From CBDCME01 sp965218865 (GTDB lineage Bacteria; Pseudomonadota; Alphaproteobacteria; JAAXGF01), in assembly GCA_965218865.1 (NCBI GenBank), contig CBDCME010000062.1, positions 1 through 64,000 of the forward strand: a stretch of 64,000 nucleotides of DNA, read 5' to 3'. Each line of letters starts with the position of its first letter. Within the stretch, counting starts at the first letter, position 1. The notes beneath the pieces were generated by a model. That model did not search any database, was not told the origin of the DNA, and saw only the letters and a program-made list of their open reading frames with translations. The position numbers and the translations under genes were made by a program. Shown here in pieces: positions 1-10,234 of the stretch.

Positions 1-1
1 G

Positions 2-487
2 GGCAGAAGACTGCTCCTGCTGGACGATGCCTATTTCGAGGCACTCCAGACAGCGCGCGTCCTCATAGCGGCATTACCCGCCAGCTCGTCTTCCAACCAC
101 GCATCTTCCGTATGGAACAATTCGATGAAGCAGCGCCTCACACCAAACTACAATCACGAAGACTTCGCCGATACGACCTGTGCTGGCCTCATAGACATCT
201 TCGAGGATGCTTGGAAAGGTTACGTCTTAGACCACGTCGAAATGCTTCTGAGAAACCCGAATGGCGACATAGCTGCGATGACCTTTCTCTGCTCCTGCTC
301 CGAGTCAATCGAAGCCTTGCACAGAGGCAAATCAAGCGATCATCAGCCCCGAGAATTCTTTGTCCGGCACATCGCCGGGCTGCACTCCGAACCGAACCGG
401 CCGGAACACCCGCGCGAGTTTCCCACCGATTCCATCGCCGCCGACAAGCCGGGACTCTATTCTTGGTGGGCGGATGCGGAGAAGTGA
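2..487 (+). CDS. Hypothetical protein, 5' end outside the window
   Basis: This frame is open from the first bases of the window to a TGA at 485-487, so the gene probably starts upstream. An internal ATG lies at 125. The visible part is about 161 residues with no signal peptide or membrane segment. Near the end is the run PGLYSWW, which resembles a motif seen near the start of some GIY-YIG-like domains, but nothing recognisable follows because the frame stops. The sequence after 487 shows no continuing conserved frame, so the gene may be truncated or frameshifted there. It converges on the decayed Lamassu-like operon. I do not recognise the family, and codon use is unremarkable. Confidence 0.35.
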   Translation, partial: GRRLLLLDDAYFEALQTARVLIAALPASSSSNHASSVWNNSMKQRLTPNYNHEDFADTTCAGLIDIFEDAWKGYVLDHVEMLLRNPNGDIAAMTFLCSCSESIEALHRGKSSDHQPREFFVRHIAGLHSEPNRPEHPREFPTDSIAADKPGLYSWWADAEK

Positions 488-837
488 TCGCCCGCAAGCG
501 CTGACGCGTGCCGCCGCCCAGCATCCGCGTGGCCGCCTACATGAGCGACACTATGCGGCCCCAGGCAGCGGCACCATCGTCATGGCGCGCGCACAATGCA
601 TGCATTCTTGCGAGCGCAATCGCGACCAGACAGGACTATCGACATTACTATTGTCCATCCCTACGCGACCGTCGGAGAGGAAGAGTTGGTTGCTCTTCCG
701 GTGGTGGCCGATACAGACAAGCATTTCGCAGAGCCTGGTTTGGGCGAGACGCGTCCGTGCCGCTGCCGGAGCCGGTCGCCGTAGGGCTTATGCCCAATAC
801 CGCGACCATCTCGCAACTTCCAAGTATGTTATCCTTC
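488..837. other. No gene recognised
   Basis: This 350-bp gap separates the partial hypothetical gene from the 3' end of the SMC-like pseudogene on the opposite strand. Several short open frames overlap here but none resembles a protein family. It may be decayed coding sequence. Confidence 0.4.
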
Positions 838-2229
838 CTAGGCTGCTATGGCTGTGTCTGCCGACCAGACCAACGGTGCATAAGTCAATACTGTCTCTCC
901 GCTTGAAGCTCGACCAATTTCAACAGTTATCAGTCGATCACTTTTAAACGCCGGACTAAGTTCCAGGGCCAGATAATCGAACAGGGGCTTTTCGTGTACC
1001 GCCAATATGATCTGCCGACCATGTTCCTTCGACAAGGTTCGAAGCAGCGCAGCAAACTGTGAAACATGGACCTCATCCATACTTTGAACAGGGGTCATCA
1101 ATAACGAGCCAAGGAAGTGTCGGTTTCACCGAAAGATGCAACGCAAGAAACAACGTTAGTGCCGCTGTGTTAAGATTGCCAGAACTCAACATAGATCTCG
1201 GATTTCCACCCTTACCGCCCGTCCGATAATGAGTTTCTAGAACTGCTTCCACTGGCCCAGCTTGGACGTCGGGAAGTGCAAAGGCAGGTACAAACGGTTC
1301 GTCCGGTGCCAAGCGCACGAACAAATCACGCCAGAGGGCATTCAGAGCATCATTAAACACTTGGCGAACGATTTGGGTTCTTGTCTTTCGCACCCGATTC
1401 CCCAAGTCTCGCACTTGTCTAATCCGCAAGTCTGCCATGTCTTTCGACCTTTTCAGCCGTTGAAGCTCTTCTTTGCTCTCCGTTATCGCGCTCGTCACGG
1501 CGGTACGTCTCTTTAAGTTTAGTTGACGTTCTTTTTGAAGCTCCAAAATTTCCTTGCGATTCGCCAAGCGTGCCGATAAGGCCGATTCCATCTTACTGAC
1601 CTCAGCCAGGATACGGTCTATCGCGGCTTGCAAATTCTCGCCGTCCTCCACTGCCGCGATTTCCAGTTCATTTGCGAATTGTACCACCGTACTCCGGATG
1701 GTTGTTGCTCTCAGGTCCCGAGAGCTCAGTTGATTTAGATCGCGCGATGCCGCCGCAGCCGCCGCGATCATCTGCTCTCCGGACACCGCGTCGGGCTCAC
1801 TATCCGTCAACTGTCCCTTCAACTCTTCCAACCTCGCACAGCGTCGTTCTAGTTCGACGCGCATCGGGACTGCCAGCAACCGAGCTGTCTTTTCTTCCCG
1901 ACGCCGCTCCACGACTAGTAGCGTTGTTAGCGTCTGCCTGTTCCCGCATCAATGATTGCAGTTGCCCGGCGCTATGAGTCAAAGCTGCAATGCGGCTCGA
2001 GACGTGGGATTCAAGCGGCTCAGTTGACGACTCGCTGTAGTCGCGCTCGCAGACAGGACATTCATTCGAGTAAATGTGATTGAGCATCCCCGAAAGCGCT
2101 TGGGCAAGGGTACCCGCCTCCTTCGAATGCCTCTCAATTTGTTCGTTCAGCGCAGCCTCTCGCGTTCGCGCACTAACCAACTCTTGTTCCAACACTCCAA
2201 GGTTCTTGGCATCCTCCGCGTCCCTTGCT

Positions 2230-3798
2230 AGTCGTCCGTGAAGAACCCTGATTTCAAGCTGAAGCGGCGATTGGGTTTGCGGTGGGGTGCGAGATGTCGC
2301 TGAGGAGCGCGGCCAGGATTTGGACAAACAAACGCCTCAGCCATTTGAGGACAAGGCGGTAGTTGTAGCCGGCGCCGGCGAGGATGGCGTTGATCTTGTC
2401 GCCGTCGCGGCCTTTGAGGAAGTTGCGCCCCAGCCTGCCATCGCTCTTGAGATGTCCGATCACGGCCTCGACGGCGGAGCGCCGCCTGAGCTCCTTCTTG
2501 ATCGTCGGCGTGATGCCGCGTTTCTGGCCTGATCTAAAGGACGCGGTGTTTGTTGGGGTAATCGTGGCCCTGGTATCCCTTGTCGACATAGGTGCGCTCG
2601 GCCGATATCCCCGTCCAGCGTTCCATCTCTTCGATCACCTGCCTCAAGGTGTGGCCATCATAGGGATTGCCGTGGAAGGCCTTGACGTGGGCGACAAACT
2701 GGCCGCCGGGGGGGCGGGAATTGGTCGCCGCCACGGAGACCTTGCAGCCGAACTCGTACGGCTTGTGCGCCTTCCCTTTGCCGATGCATTCGACCTCGGG
2801 CGCGTGGAGCGAATAGACCTTGGGCAAGGGGTCGCGCCGCTTCTGGGTCGACACCCGCTCGGCCAGCCACAAGGGGCGGCGGAAGGTATCCCGTAGGCTC
2901 TCCTCCTGGGCCGTCTTGCGGCGGATGTCGCGGACGGTGCGCCCGAGATAGGTCTTGAGCTTGCGCAGGGCCTTGTTGGCCCGCTTGTGCTGTTTGGCAT
3001 GGCGGTAGCGGCCTTGCATGATCAACGCCCTCTTGCCCAGGCGGGTATAGGACTGACGCAGGGCAATGCCGTGCTCCCGTGCCAGTCGCACCAGCCGCTC
3101 GCGGGCTCGTTGCATCAGTTTGGCGTCGGTCGGAAAGGCAATCGCCTTCTCTTGTACGGTGGTGTCCACCGTCACCCGCTCGAGGTCCTTCTCCCGCAGC
3201 GCCCCCACCCGGTGGGCCACGGCCAGGCTCTCCTGGAATACCTTCTCCAAACCTTCCGGCCCGATCCGGTCCCGCCACCGGGTCATCGACGAGCGCTCCA
3301 TGGGCAGCTCATGCTGAAAGTACTCTTCGCCGCAGAAGCGCTGGAAGTATGGGTCGTAGACCCAGCGCTCGCAGACCTCCTCATCCGAGAGATCGAACAT
3401 ATGCTTGAGGATGTGCAGCCCAACCATCAACCGCGTCGGGACCCCCGGCCGACCCTCCTCCGAATACAAGGCTTCATAGGTCTCGTCGAAGAAAGTCCAC
3501 GCGATCCGGCCCCCCAACACCACCAACTCGTGGCGCAGGTTGATGATGTTTTCGAACCGCGAGCGGAACAGGTCCTCTATTCCCGATGACACCTTGCGCG
3601 ATGGCTTCATCACAGTTCTCCAATCCCAATCGACGGGAGCAGAGAATCACGTTCCGCAACGGAAGGGAATCCCCAAAATCAATTATTTCAAATCACAAGC
3701 TTTTCAGGCCCAAAACCCGTTTTCTTGCAAATCCGATTACTTCGCCAAACCGAAAGAGCTACCAACATCAGCCGCTTACGCGTTCTTCACGGGCGACT
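2230..3798 (-). mobile_element. IS5-family insertion sequence, copy 1
   Basis: The 1569-bp element has imperfect inverted ends (AGTCGTCCGTGAAGAAC left, AGTCGCCCGTGAAGAAC as reverse complement of the right end) and a 4-bp target duplication TGCT at 2226-2229 and 3799-3802. It is almost identical to the 1568-bp copy at 46109-47676. The extra base is in AAAGG versus AAAG near 2538-2540. It interrupts the SMC-like gene. Boundaries were set by comparing the two copies, so they are exact. Confidence 0.93.
2254..3613 (-). pseudogene. IS5-family transposase, frameshifted copy
   Basis: This is a DDE transposase of IS5 type. The N-terminal part (from 3613) has the DUF772-like region, then VDTTVQEKAIAFPTD with the first catalytic Asp, then YVDKGYQGHDY with the second. 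In this copy a one-base insertion near 2540 sends the frame to a stop after PNKHRVL. The remaining C-terminal third, including the EAVIGHLK segment with the catalytic Glu, lies in another frame (2254-2589). The other copy at 46133-47491 reads through as 452 aa. This copy probably cannot make a full transposase but could be mobilised in trans. Confidence 0.88.
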
Positions 3799-4841
3799 TG
3801 CTATCATGCCCTTGCATCGATCAAGCTCCGTGTCCAGCATACCTAACACAGCGGTCCGGGCATGCTCCGGTCCTGTCGAGTCCGGCGAAGGCACGTCCGA
3901 GAACACTGACCGGAGGAGTTCAAATAGGTCTTCCAGCCTCACACCCGCCGATGCTCTCCAGTTCTTGAGTGCCGTGTCGGCAGTAGCAAACGTCCTTTCC
4001 ACATTCTCGCGTTCGACTGGATCAATTAATGACTCACTGTCATCCAATTGATCTCGTATCACGGACATATCCAGTCGCAGTCGAGAAAGCCGTTGAAGCT
4101 CCAAGTCCTCTTGCTGCGTATCTAACAAGCTGTCTTCTTCCTCTGCATCTCCTTCCTGTTGCACGTCCGCTACGTTGACGCCACCGTTTATCTTGCGCAA
4201 TCGCTGATTTACCGCTTCAACTTCCTTGTCGAGCGGTTCCAGTGCCAGAGTATCGGATTTGATGCGTTCTTGAATAATAGAAATGGTGTCCCGAACATCC
4301 CTATACCCCGGAGAGCCGTTTCGTAAACGACGAATATCACCCGCGTCGTGCAAACCGTCAATTAGTGCGTCGAGATTATTCAAGCCAAGCAGATCATTAA
4401 CAAACATTGTCAGCGGCGAACCACCCCGACGGACGTCTTTGTTTTCGTAAATCTCCAGAAGTCTACTAAGCGTGGCTTGAGCAAGATAGCACCGCTCGCT
4501 GTAGAACCGTCCATCAGCATCAGATACTAAGTGGTGTCCTTGAATACTCTCGCCCTCGACAAAGATTTCAGTAGACGTGAGATCGCCCTCGACACCGCCA
4601 ATCGTAGCACTAATGGTCGCTCTATCTGCTTCTTTGTGGACAAGATGGGAAGCATAATTCGGGTCAAAACGCTCTAAAGAAGAAACTCTTTTAGTTAGGG
4701 CGAGTTCAATTGCCGAAAGAATGCTAGTCTTGCCCGTACCGTTCTGACCGTACATAAGCACCACTGGAGCATCCAGAGGAACCGTTATCTGTCCTCTAAT
4801 ACTACGAAAGTTAGTAACAGTGATCGCCTTAAGTGACTGAC

Positions 4842-5420
4842 TCATTGGCCATCCTCCGAGGCAACATCTTCTAAAGGTTCTGAAATAATCTCATGAAGAC
4901 GAGTGCGCACCGCACCTGCACCCCGTCGTGCTAGTTCTACCAATCCTGTTACCTCCGCAGGAAGACCTTCCAGATCCTCACAAATTGCCTTCATTGGATC
5001 TGCTATACCTGCGTTTGGCTCCGGTAACTTCAATGGCATCAATACTGATAACCAGTTCTTCAATGTTTTGTCCGGATCTTCATCCTGATCCAGACCTACG
5101 GGCAAGACGCGGCAAACACGGCACATCGCTTCAATCGTGGACGATCGTGGTCGAGGACCAGCCAATATGACTGTGAGGGGTCGCTTAGATTGCACCACGT
5201 CCATGGCCCGAGCTATACCCTCGATCTTTCTCAGTATGCGGTTTTCTTCTTCATAGGCGATGTCCTCAACGAGAATTAGATCCGGAGAAGGGTTCGTTCC
5301 CAGAAACGCGGCAGCAAGTTCAAACCTTAGGCCAGCTATCTCCAATGGTATGGATAGTCGACGATAACCGGCCATGGTCAACACCTCCGCGATGCGGTCC
5401 ACAGGTGTTGGAGCGATCAT
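4842..5420 (-). CDS. LmuC-like small protein of a Lamassu-type operon
   Basis: A 192-aa soluble protein without recognisable enzymatic motifs. It starts at 5420 overlapping the end of the SIR2-like gene (ATGA, 5417-5420) and ends overlapping the start of the SMC-like gene (4842-4845), so all three are translationally coupled. Lamassu loci (also DdmABC) carry a variable effector (LmuA), a small middle protein of about this size (LmuC/DdmB) and an SMC ATPase (LmuB/DdmC). The identification rests on this order and size rather than on a motif. It is the only gene of the operon with an intact frame. The protein is rich in hydrophobic segments (RFELAAAFLG, LTVILAGPRP) that suggest a compact alpha/beta fold. 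Confidence 0.65.
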   Translation of the reverse strand: MIAPTPVDRIAEVLTMAGYRRLSIPLEIAGLRFELAAAFLGTNPSPDLILVEDIAYEEENRILRKIEGIARAMDVVQSKRPLTVILAGPRPRSSTIEAMCRVCRVLPVGLDQDEDPDKTLKNWLSVLMPLKLPEPNAGIADPMKAICEDLEGLPAEVTGLVELARRGAGAVRTRLHEIISEPLEDVASEDGQ

Positions 5421-7132
5421 AGAGCTATCTCCATTCGAAGGGCTTCAAGCAAATCCGCACTAGTCTCAGCGCGTTCCAGCAGTTCAGCAATACTCACTTC
5501 TCTCAATCCGGGTCGCCCGCGCCGCCCCCTTTGCCTGTGGGCAGATCTCGTCTGTGGCAGTGTCTTTTCAAGACTATGTATTACGATAGCGTCTTCGCCA
5601 TCTTGCAATGCTTCATTTTGATGGAGATGAAGCGCCACATGACTGTTCGTCACCAAATAGGTTTTCGTTGCGCCACCGGCTGTAGCGATACGAAACACGC
5701 CCTCCCCTTGATTTGCCTCCGATGCCTCCAATGTCCAGAGCCCAAGATTGATACCCATCCCCAGAAGGCCTGTTGCGACAGCCGCTTCTCTCAATCCCGA
5801 AGCTGGCAAACTTGTGTCAGTCTCTAATCTTTGCATCGGGAACGAAGTGAGCGAATTGTACGGCCGTTGGACATATCGCGTGTGTCCATCGCGAAATATC
5901 GTGATCGCTCGGCTGCTCCGATCAATTAAAGCCTGCAAGAAAAACAAGCGATCTGGTTCAGCCCCAGCGGCCAGAAGATTGCGGACTGCGACCACACCCA
6001 GCTGCAGCTCACAACGGTCTCTGGCGCCAAGTGCTCCGGGAGCAAGCAAAATCAGTTTTCTCAACTTCGAGCAGAGCACATGAAGCACCAACGACACAAG
6101 CGTGGCTTAGCGTATGCTCGAATGAGCGCGCCCTTCCATGATCTCCTGGCGCTTATCCGGCGTATAATCCGCAAGATAAACATTTCGTAACAAACTCTTC
6201 TGGTCAGCTCCAAGCTTGTCTTCTGAAAACACATAACTTGGTCGATCCCCAGGCCAGGGCCAAGCCAAGCGCGCTTCAGCCGCAGCAAAGATCGTTTGAA
6301 TATTGGCATCCTGCGCCGACAATCCCATCATTAGGGTTGGTTTTGTCGCGATGACGTCGATCAGCCGATTGACTAACGCCGCGTTTGCCGGCCGAGTGGT
6401 CCAGCCGTTTATCTGGGACTGTCGGCCGATCAAGCATGACCGGTACTTCTCCTCATCTGCATTTGCCCTCGCCGCACAACCATGGAATTTAAAGAGGTTT
6501 GCAGATAGTTCTTGCTCTTGAAGGTCTTCGGACCGCACAACGACGGTGATAGCCGCATGGCCCACTGTCAAAGTGTCTACGGCCTTTTCGATTAAACCAT
6601 CCCAATTAGCTGAAGCGATGTCCGAAGCGACCCCTTCCAAGATCAGTATCGCAATACAAAGATGTTCGACATCGGGCTCAATGTCGTCACGCGCAAATGT
6701 GGACACCACATCAAGACCATGCCAAAGTAAAAAGTCATCCGCCTCACCATCCACCGGTATATCAAGCAAGTAGGCATATCTGCTGATCAACCTTCCCGCA
6801 ATCGCGTCCGCATCCGGCCAATCCCCAAATGGTCGTGTAAGGTCGACTCGTTCCTCTTCGTTCTGCGAAAGATTAGCAAGATCTAGCGCCGACTGAAAAG
6901 ATTGACCAAAGCGGCAGTCAGGAGCATCAGGCGAAATCCTTGATCGTAGGAATTCCATTATGCGCATGGCAATTTCCTTTAGCCCATCTACTCGACCAAG
7001 GGAAATGCCAGACCCAAGCCATAAAGCATATCGATCCTCAGCGACGCCTTCCGCGAATTTTCGGAACGGCCCATCAAGCATCTCTAGTGATTGCCTCACC
7101 GTAATTGTTTCCGCGACAAATTCAGGCATCAT
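5417..7132 (-). pseudogene. SIR2-like effector (LmuA-like) with an in-frame stop
   Basis: The gene starts at 7132 (MMPEFVAETI). It carries SIR2-family features: a glycine-rich LGSGIS at about residues 39-44, SANWDGLIE at about 175, LFKFHG at about 215 and LMMGLSAQDANIQ at about 270. SIR2 proteins bind NAD+, and in Lamassu-Sir2 and related defences the domain depletes NAD+ after infection. A TAA at 6107-6109 stops the frame at 341 aa, but the same frame continues to 5417 (VSLVLHVLCSKL onward) and would give about 571 aa. The bases around 6105-6135 read sensibly in another frame as GALIRAYAKP, so two compensating indels may surround the stop. First gene of the operon with the two downstream genes. 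The effector is probably dead unless the stop is a sequencing artefact. Confidence 0.75.
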
Positions 7133-7178
7133 AATGTTTTCCGAACATAGAAATCGGCTGGTAGTCTAGGCACTGCTA

Positions 7179-7457
7179 CTATTGCCGATCGCAGAAGCGA
7201 TGTAAGCAATTTTCCTCGTCACCATGTCCTTGCCTCATACGCGACACGGAATCGCGACCTGCAGCACCCCAGTCCTCAATCCGGCGACTGCGTTGGGTTT
7301 TCCCCGCGGCTGGCTGCCGGAGCCGCGTACCTCCGTCATCCAATAGTAACCGGCCGGTTTCCATATCCAGACGGCACCTGACGCCTTCTGTCGATACCAC
7401 CGGCCAGGGACGATGTTCCAAGAGCGCCGCGCTTCCCAATTTCATCTTCCCCGTCAT
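7179..7457 (-). CDS. Small hypothetical protein
   Basis: A 92-aa frame that begins 13 bases after the stop of the larger hypothetical gene upstream and on the same strand, so the two could be co-transcribed. The N-terminal 45 residues (LGSAALLEHRPWPV onward) look like a small beta-rich domain. The C-terminal part is Arg-rich and low-complexity. No family recognised. Spurious translation in GC-rich DNA is possible. Confidence 0.3.
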   Translation of the reverse strand: MTGKMKLGSAALLEHRPWPVVSTEGVRCRLDMETGRLLLDDGGTRLRQPAAGKTQRSRRIEDWGAAGRDSVSRMRQGHGDEENCLHRFCDRQ

Positions 7458-7470
7458 GTCCCCGGTCCGC

Positions 7471-9043
7471 TCACTCGCGCCCTCGCAGTAGTTCCTCGTT
7501 CACCAGCTCGCGGTTCGTCCTTTCCCAGACATACTCCATGATCGGGATCGTCTCCAGCGTCCGGCCGTCCAACAGGGCCTTCGCAGTCCCCGCGAAGGTG
7601 TTCCAGTCAACGTTTCCGGCGCCTTTCAGCACATGCGCGCTACGCAGCATCCGCAGCGCCCAGTCCTCGCGCCGCGACTCCAGCCGGGCAAAAAACCCGG
7701 CCCTCGCCCGGTCTGCGTCGTCGGTCTCCGCCATGGCGTCCTGCAGGATCGCCGTTCCCCCCGACCAGCCCTTCACCACGCGGTAGTCGTCCGGCCACGC
7801 CGCGCTGCCGCCGACCAGCTCCTCTCGCACCGGCGAGGGCAGTGCGGCGATCTCGTCGCCCGGATCCAGTTCCGACAACCATTCCGGCGCGGTCACCGCG
7901 CGCGGCCGCAACTCCCACATCCCACACGAGAAAAGCGACGTCGACCAGACCCGCGGCCGGCGGTTGTTCCAGAGCAAGGCCCTCGGCCAGCGCCACGGCA
8001 ACCTGCTCCTCGAACGTTTCCCACGGAATTTCGATCATCGTGTCGAATACGTCCGAATCCATGAACTCCCCGATCGCTTCCATGCCCGGTATGACCACGG
8101 CCTCTGCGATCCCCCGCCCCAGTTCCGTAACGACCGTCGCGAGGGCCGGTTCGTCCCCGCCCTGCAGAACCGCGCGCAGCATCTGCGTGCCCCACTTGTA
8201 CGGGATCGAGCCGTAGACTTCAGCCCGCCGGCGTTCCGGTCGCGGCAGGGGCGCGACCAGCTCGCGACGCCGCGCTTCGGCCAGGGCCTCGTCCAGCAGC
8301 GTCCGCCCGGCATCCGCCGGCATCCAGTTGCGGATCAGCGGCACCAGCGCGGCCGAGACCGGCTCGACGATTTCCCTCCGCGCCCGTTCGCGGAACCCCT
8401 CGGCCGCCGCCAGCCGCACATCCGCCGAATCGTCCAGCAGCCAGTACATCGCGATCCGGCCGCAGACCGCCTCGTCCCGGCACGCGACCTCGTAGGTAAA
8501 CGCGGCCCGCAACTCTTCCGGCAGGACGCCAATCCGCTCGTCGAGCGTCCGGTGCAGGTAGTGCTCGTCGAGATCCAGCACCTCGCGCATCCGCTCGATT
8601 TCCGAATCCGGATCGAAAGGCAGCCGGCCGGATTTCGTCAGCTCGTCCATCTGCCCGATCAGGTGCTGCACCAGCTCGGGCGGCGCCTCCGCGCCGGCCC
8701 GGGCATAGGCCCGCGCCAGATCGTGGATCGTCGGAGGATCGAGCCGATCCGTAAACGCCGGCACACGCATCGCTCTCACTGCCTCGTCCAGGAACCGCGC
8801 CCCGATGCGGCCGCTGCCTTCCTCGTCCTGCAGTGCCCCGCGGATCAGGGCCTCGAACAGTTCCAAAGCGTCGTCCCGGTCGCTGTCATGCACACCCAGC
8901 GCATAGCCGATCAGCACCGCGGCGACGCCCACCGTCCCGAGCAGGGCAACCCTGTGCGTCTCCGCCACATCGCCGGCAGCGGCAAACCCGTCCGAATCGC
9001 GCATCTCGTCCAGACAGGCCTGAACCAATTCCGCTGGCCCCAT
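7471..9043 (-). pseudogene. Large hypothetical helical protein, frameshifted
   Basis: The start ATG at 9041-9043 is preceded by GAGGGGAAAGG, so it is preferred over the longer frame from 9262. The first ~375 residues are rich in Ala, Leu, Arg and Glu in regular helical runs (for example LARAYARAGAEAPPELVQHL), possibly HEAT-like repeats. Near 7905-7930 the frame must shift by one base. The downstream frame (ELRPRAVTAPEWLSEL onward to 7471) has the same composition and style. One base of correction gives 523 aa. The gene lies back to back with the PP-loop ATPase gene, with about 235 bp between the starts. I do not recognise the family. The shift may be real decay or a sequencing error. Confidence 0.55.
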
Positions 9044-9277
9044 CGCGGCACCTTTCCCCTCAAGATAATCGACGCCGCATACCCGCGGCACCGTGCAATT
9101 TCGCACGACGGGCCCACCGCTTGAAGGCCATGCCTCCCACTTGACGCTTTCGCCGCGGAACCGCCGCTCCCGGCCGGCGGCGGGGGCCCGCGCCGGCAAG
9201 AGGTGGCGGGCAGCGTTCCCCGGGCGGATTCCGGGGTCCGGAAAGTGTCCCCGCACCATCAACGGGGAGATCTGGCC

Positions 9278-10087
9278 ATGCCCACCGGCGCCGCCGACAT
9301 TCGCCTACCTTCGGAGTGCAGGGAAACGATCCGCGCCGGCGCCCTCGTCGCGATCTCGACCAGCGGCGGCAAGGACAGCCAGGCCATGACGATCCTGCTG
9401 TCCCGCATCGTCCCCCGCGACCGGCTGGTCGCCGTCCATGCGCCGCTCGGCGAGGTCGAATGGCCGGGCACGATCGAGCATATCCGGGCGACGCTCCCGC
9501 CAGGCGTACCGCTGATCCTCGCGCCCGTTGCCTCCGGCAAGACCCTGCTCGACCGCGTCGAGGAACGGGGCAAGTGGCCCGACCCCGCGCGGCGCTGGTG
9601 TACCTCCGACTACAAGACCGGACCCATCGAGCGCGAGCTGCGCCGCTATCTCAAGGCCAACCCGCGCTTCGGCGGCCGGATCGTCAGCACCATGGGCATG
9701 CGGGCCGAAGAAAGCCCGGCCCGGGCGCGCAAGCCGCCCTGGACGCTGAACGAGCGCAACTCCCGCGCCGGGCGCACCTGGTTCGACTGGCTGCCGATCT
9801 TCGACCTCACCGAACGCGACGTCTTCCGGGTCATCCGCGATGCCGGGCAATCGCCGCATCCGGCCTACGCCATGGGCATGTCCAGGCTGTCCTGCGTCTT
9901 CTGCATCATGGCCTCGCGCGCCGATCTGCATACGGCGGCGCAACTGCAACCGGCCCTTTATGCGCGTTATTCCGACCTCGAACGGCGCATCGGCCACACT
10001 TTGTCGCCGTCCGGCCGTCCGCTCCCCGAGCTGACAGGCATCCCCGTGCCTCGGACGGATTCTCTCGAAGAAGCACCGCCCCTCTGA
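9278..10087 (+). CDS. PAPS-reductase-like PP-loop ATPase
   Basis: A 269-aa protein starting at ATG 9278, with GGGGAGA at 9264-9270 as ribosome-binding site. It has the adenine-nucleotide alpha-hydrolase PP-loop TSGGKDS (residues 28-34). Later it has RRWCTSDYKTGPI and SRLSCVFCIMASRAD, giving a cysteine pattern (WC, CVFC) as in the phosphoadenosine-phosphosulfate-reductase/DndC branch. These enzymes adenylate substrates or handle sulfur. On conjugative elements and phages, members next to ParB-like genes are common and have been linked to nucleic-acid modification rather than cysteine synthesis. No other assimilatory sulfate genes are nearby, which argues against a CysH role. The substrate cannot be read from sequence. 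Confidence 0.8.
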   Translation: MPTGAADIRLPSECRETIRAGALVAISTSGGKDSQAMTILLSRIVPRDRLVAVHAPLGEVEWPGTIEHIRATLPPGVPLILAPVASGKTLLDRVEERGKWPDPARRWCTSDYKTGPIERELRRYLKANPRFGGRIVSTMGMRAEESPARARKPPWTLNERNSRAGRTWFDWLPIFDLTERDVFRVIRDAGQSPHPAYAMGMSRLSCVFCIMASRADLHTAAQLQPALYARYSDLERRIGHTLSPSGRPLPELTGIPVPRTDSLEEAPPL

Positions 10088-10234
10088 GGCGCGCATTTCG
10101 CCACCTCTTCCGATCCCGGCACCGCCCGGTCGGCACAGCGTCAAGAGCCGGAGAGCAGCCGGACGGGGGCAGGCGCGGGACGGCCGGAGACCGCCGCCCG
10201 CGCCGCGCCGATGCAACCTTCCATGGAGACTGGC

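Larger units (their letters stand above)
838..4845 (-). pseudogene. LmuB-like SMC/Rad50-type ATPase, broken by an IS5 element and two frameshifts
   Basis: The gene starts at 4845 with an SMC/RecF-type N-terminus (FRSIRG) and a Walker A GQNGTGKT at residues 33-40. After coiled coil it is cut by an IS at 2230-3798. Reading then resumes with a Rad50-like zinc hook CPVC (codons at 2049-2060), coiled coil, a signature-like LSSGNLNTAAL, a Walker B/D-loop LVIDDPVQSMD and an H-loop region (AVHEK). Removing the IS and one 4-bp target copy restores the frame exactly (CKGMIA joined to RDAEDAK). Two further shifts remain. One is near 1912-1930. The other is an extra C in a CCCC run near 1093, which turns DDPVQSMDE into DDPCSKYG-stop. 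The repaired product would be about 810 aa. It overlaps the upstream gene by ATGA, which supports an operon. In Lamassu systems this is the DNA-sensing ATPase. Non-functional as read; the small shifts could be sequencing errors, the IS cannot. Confidence 0.85.

Noticed and set aside
9044..9262. N-terminal extension of the helical hypothetical gene
   Set aside because: Translation is Arg/Pro-rich and lacks a ribosome-binding site; ATG 9043 has one.
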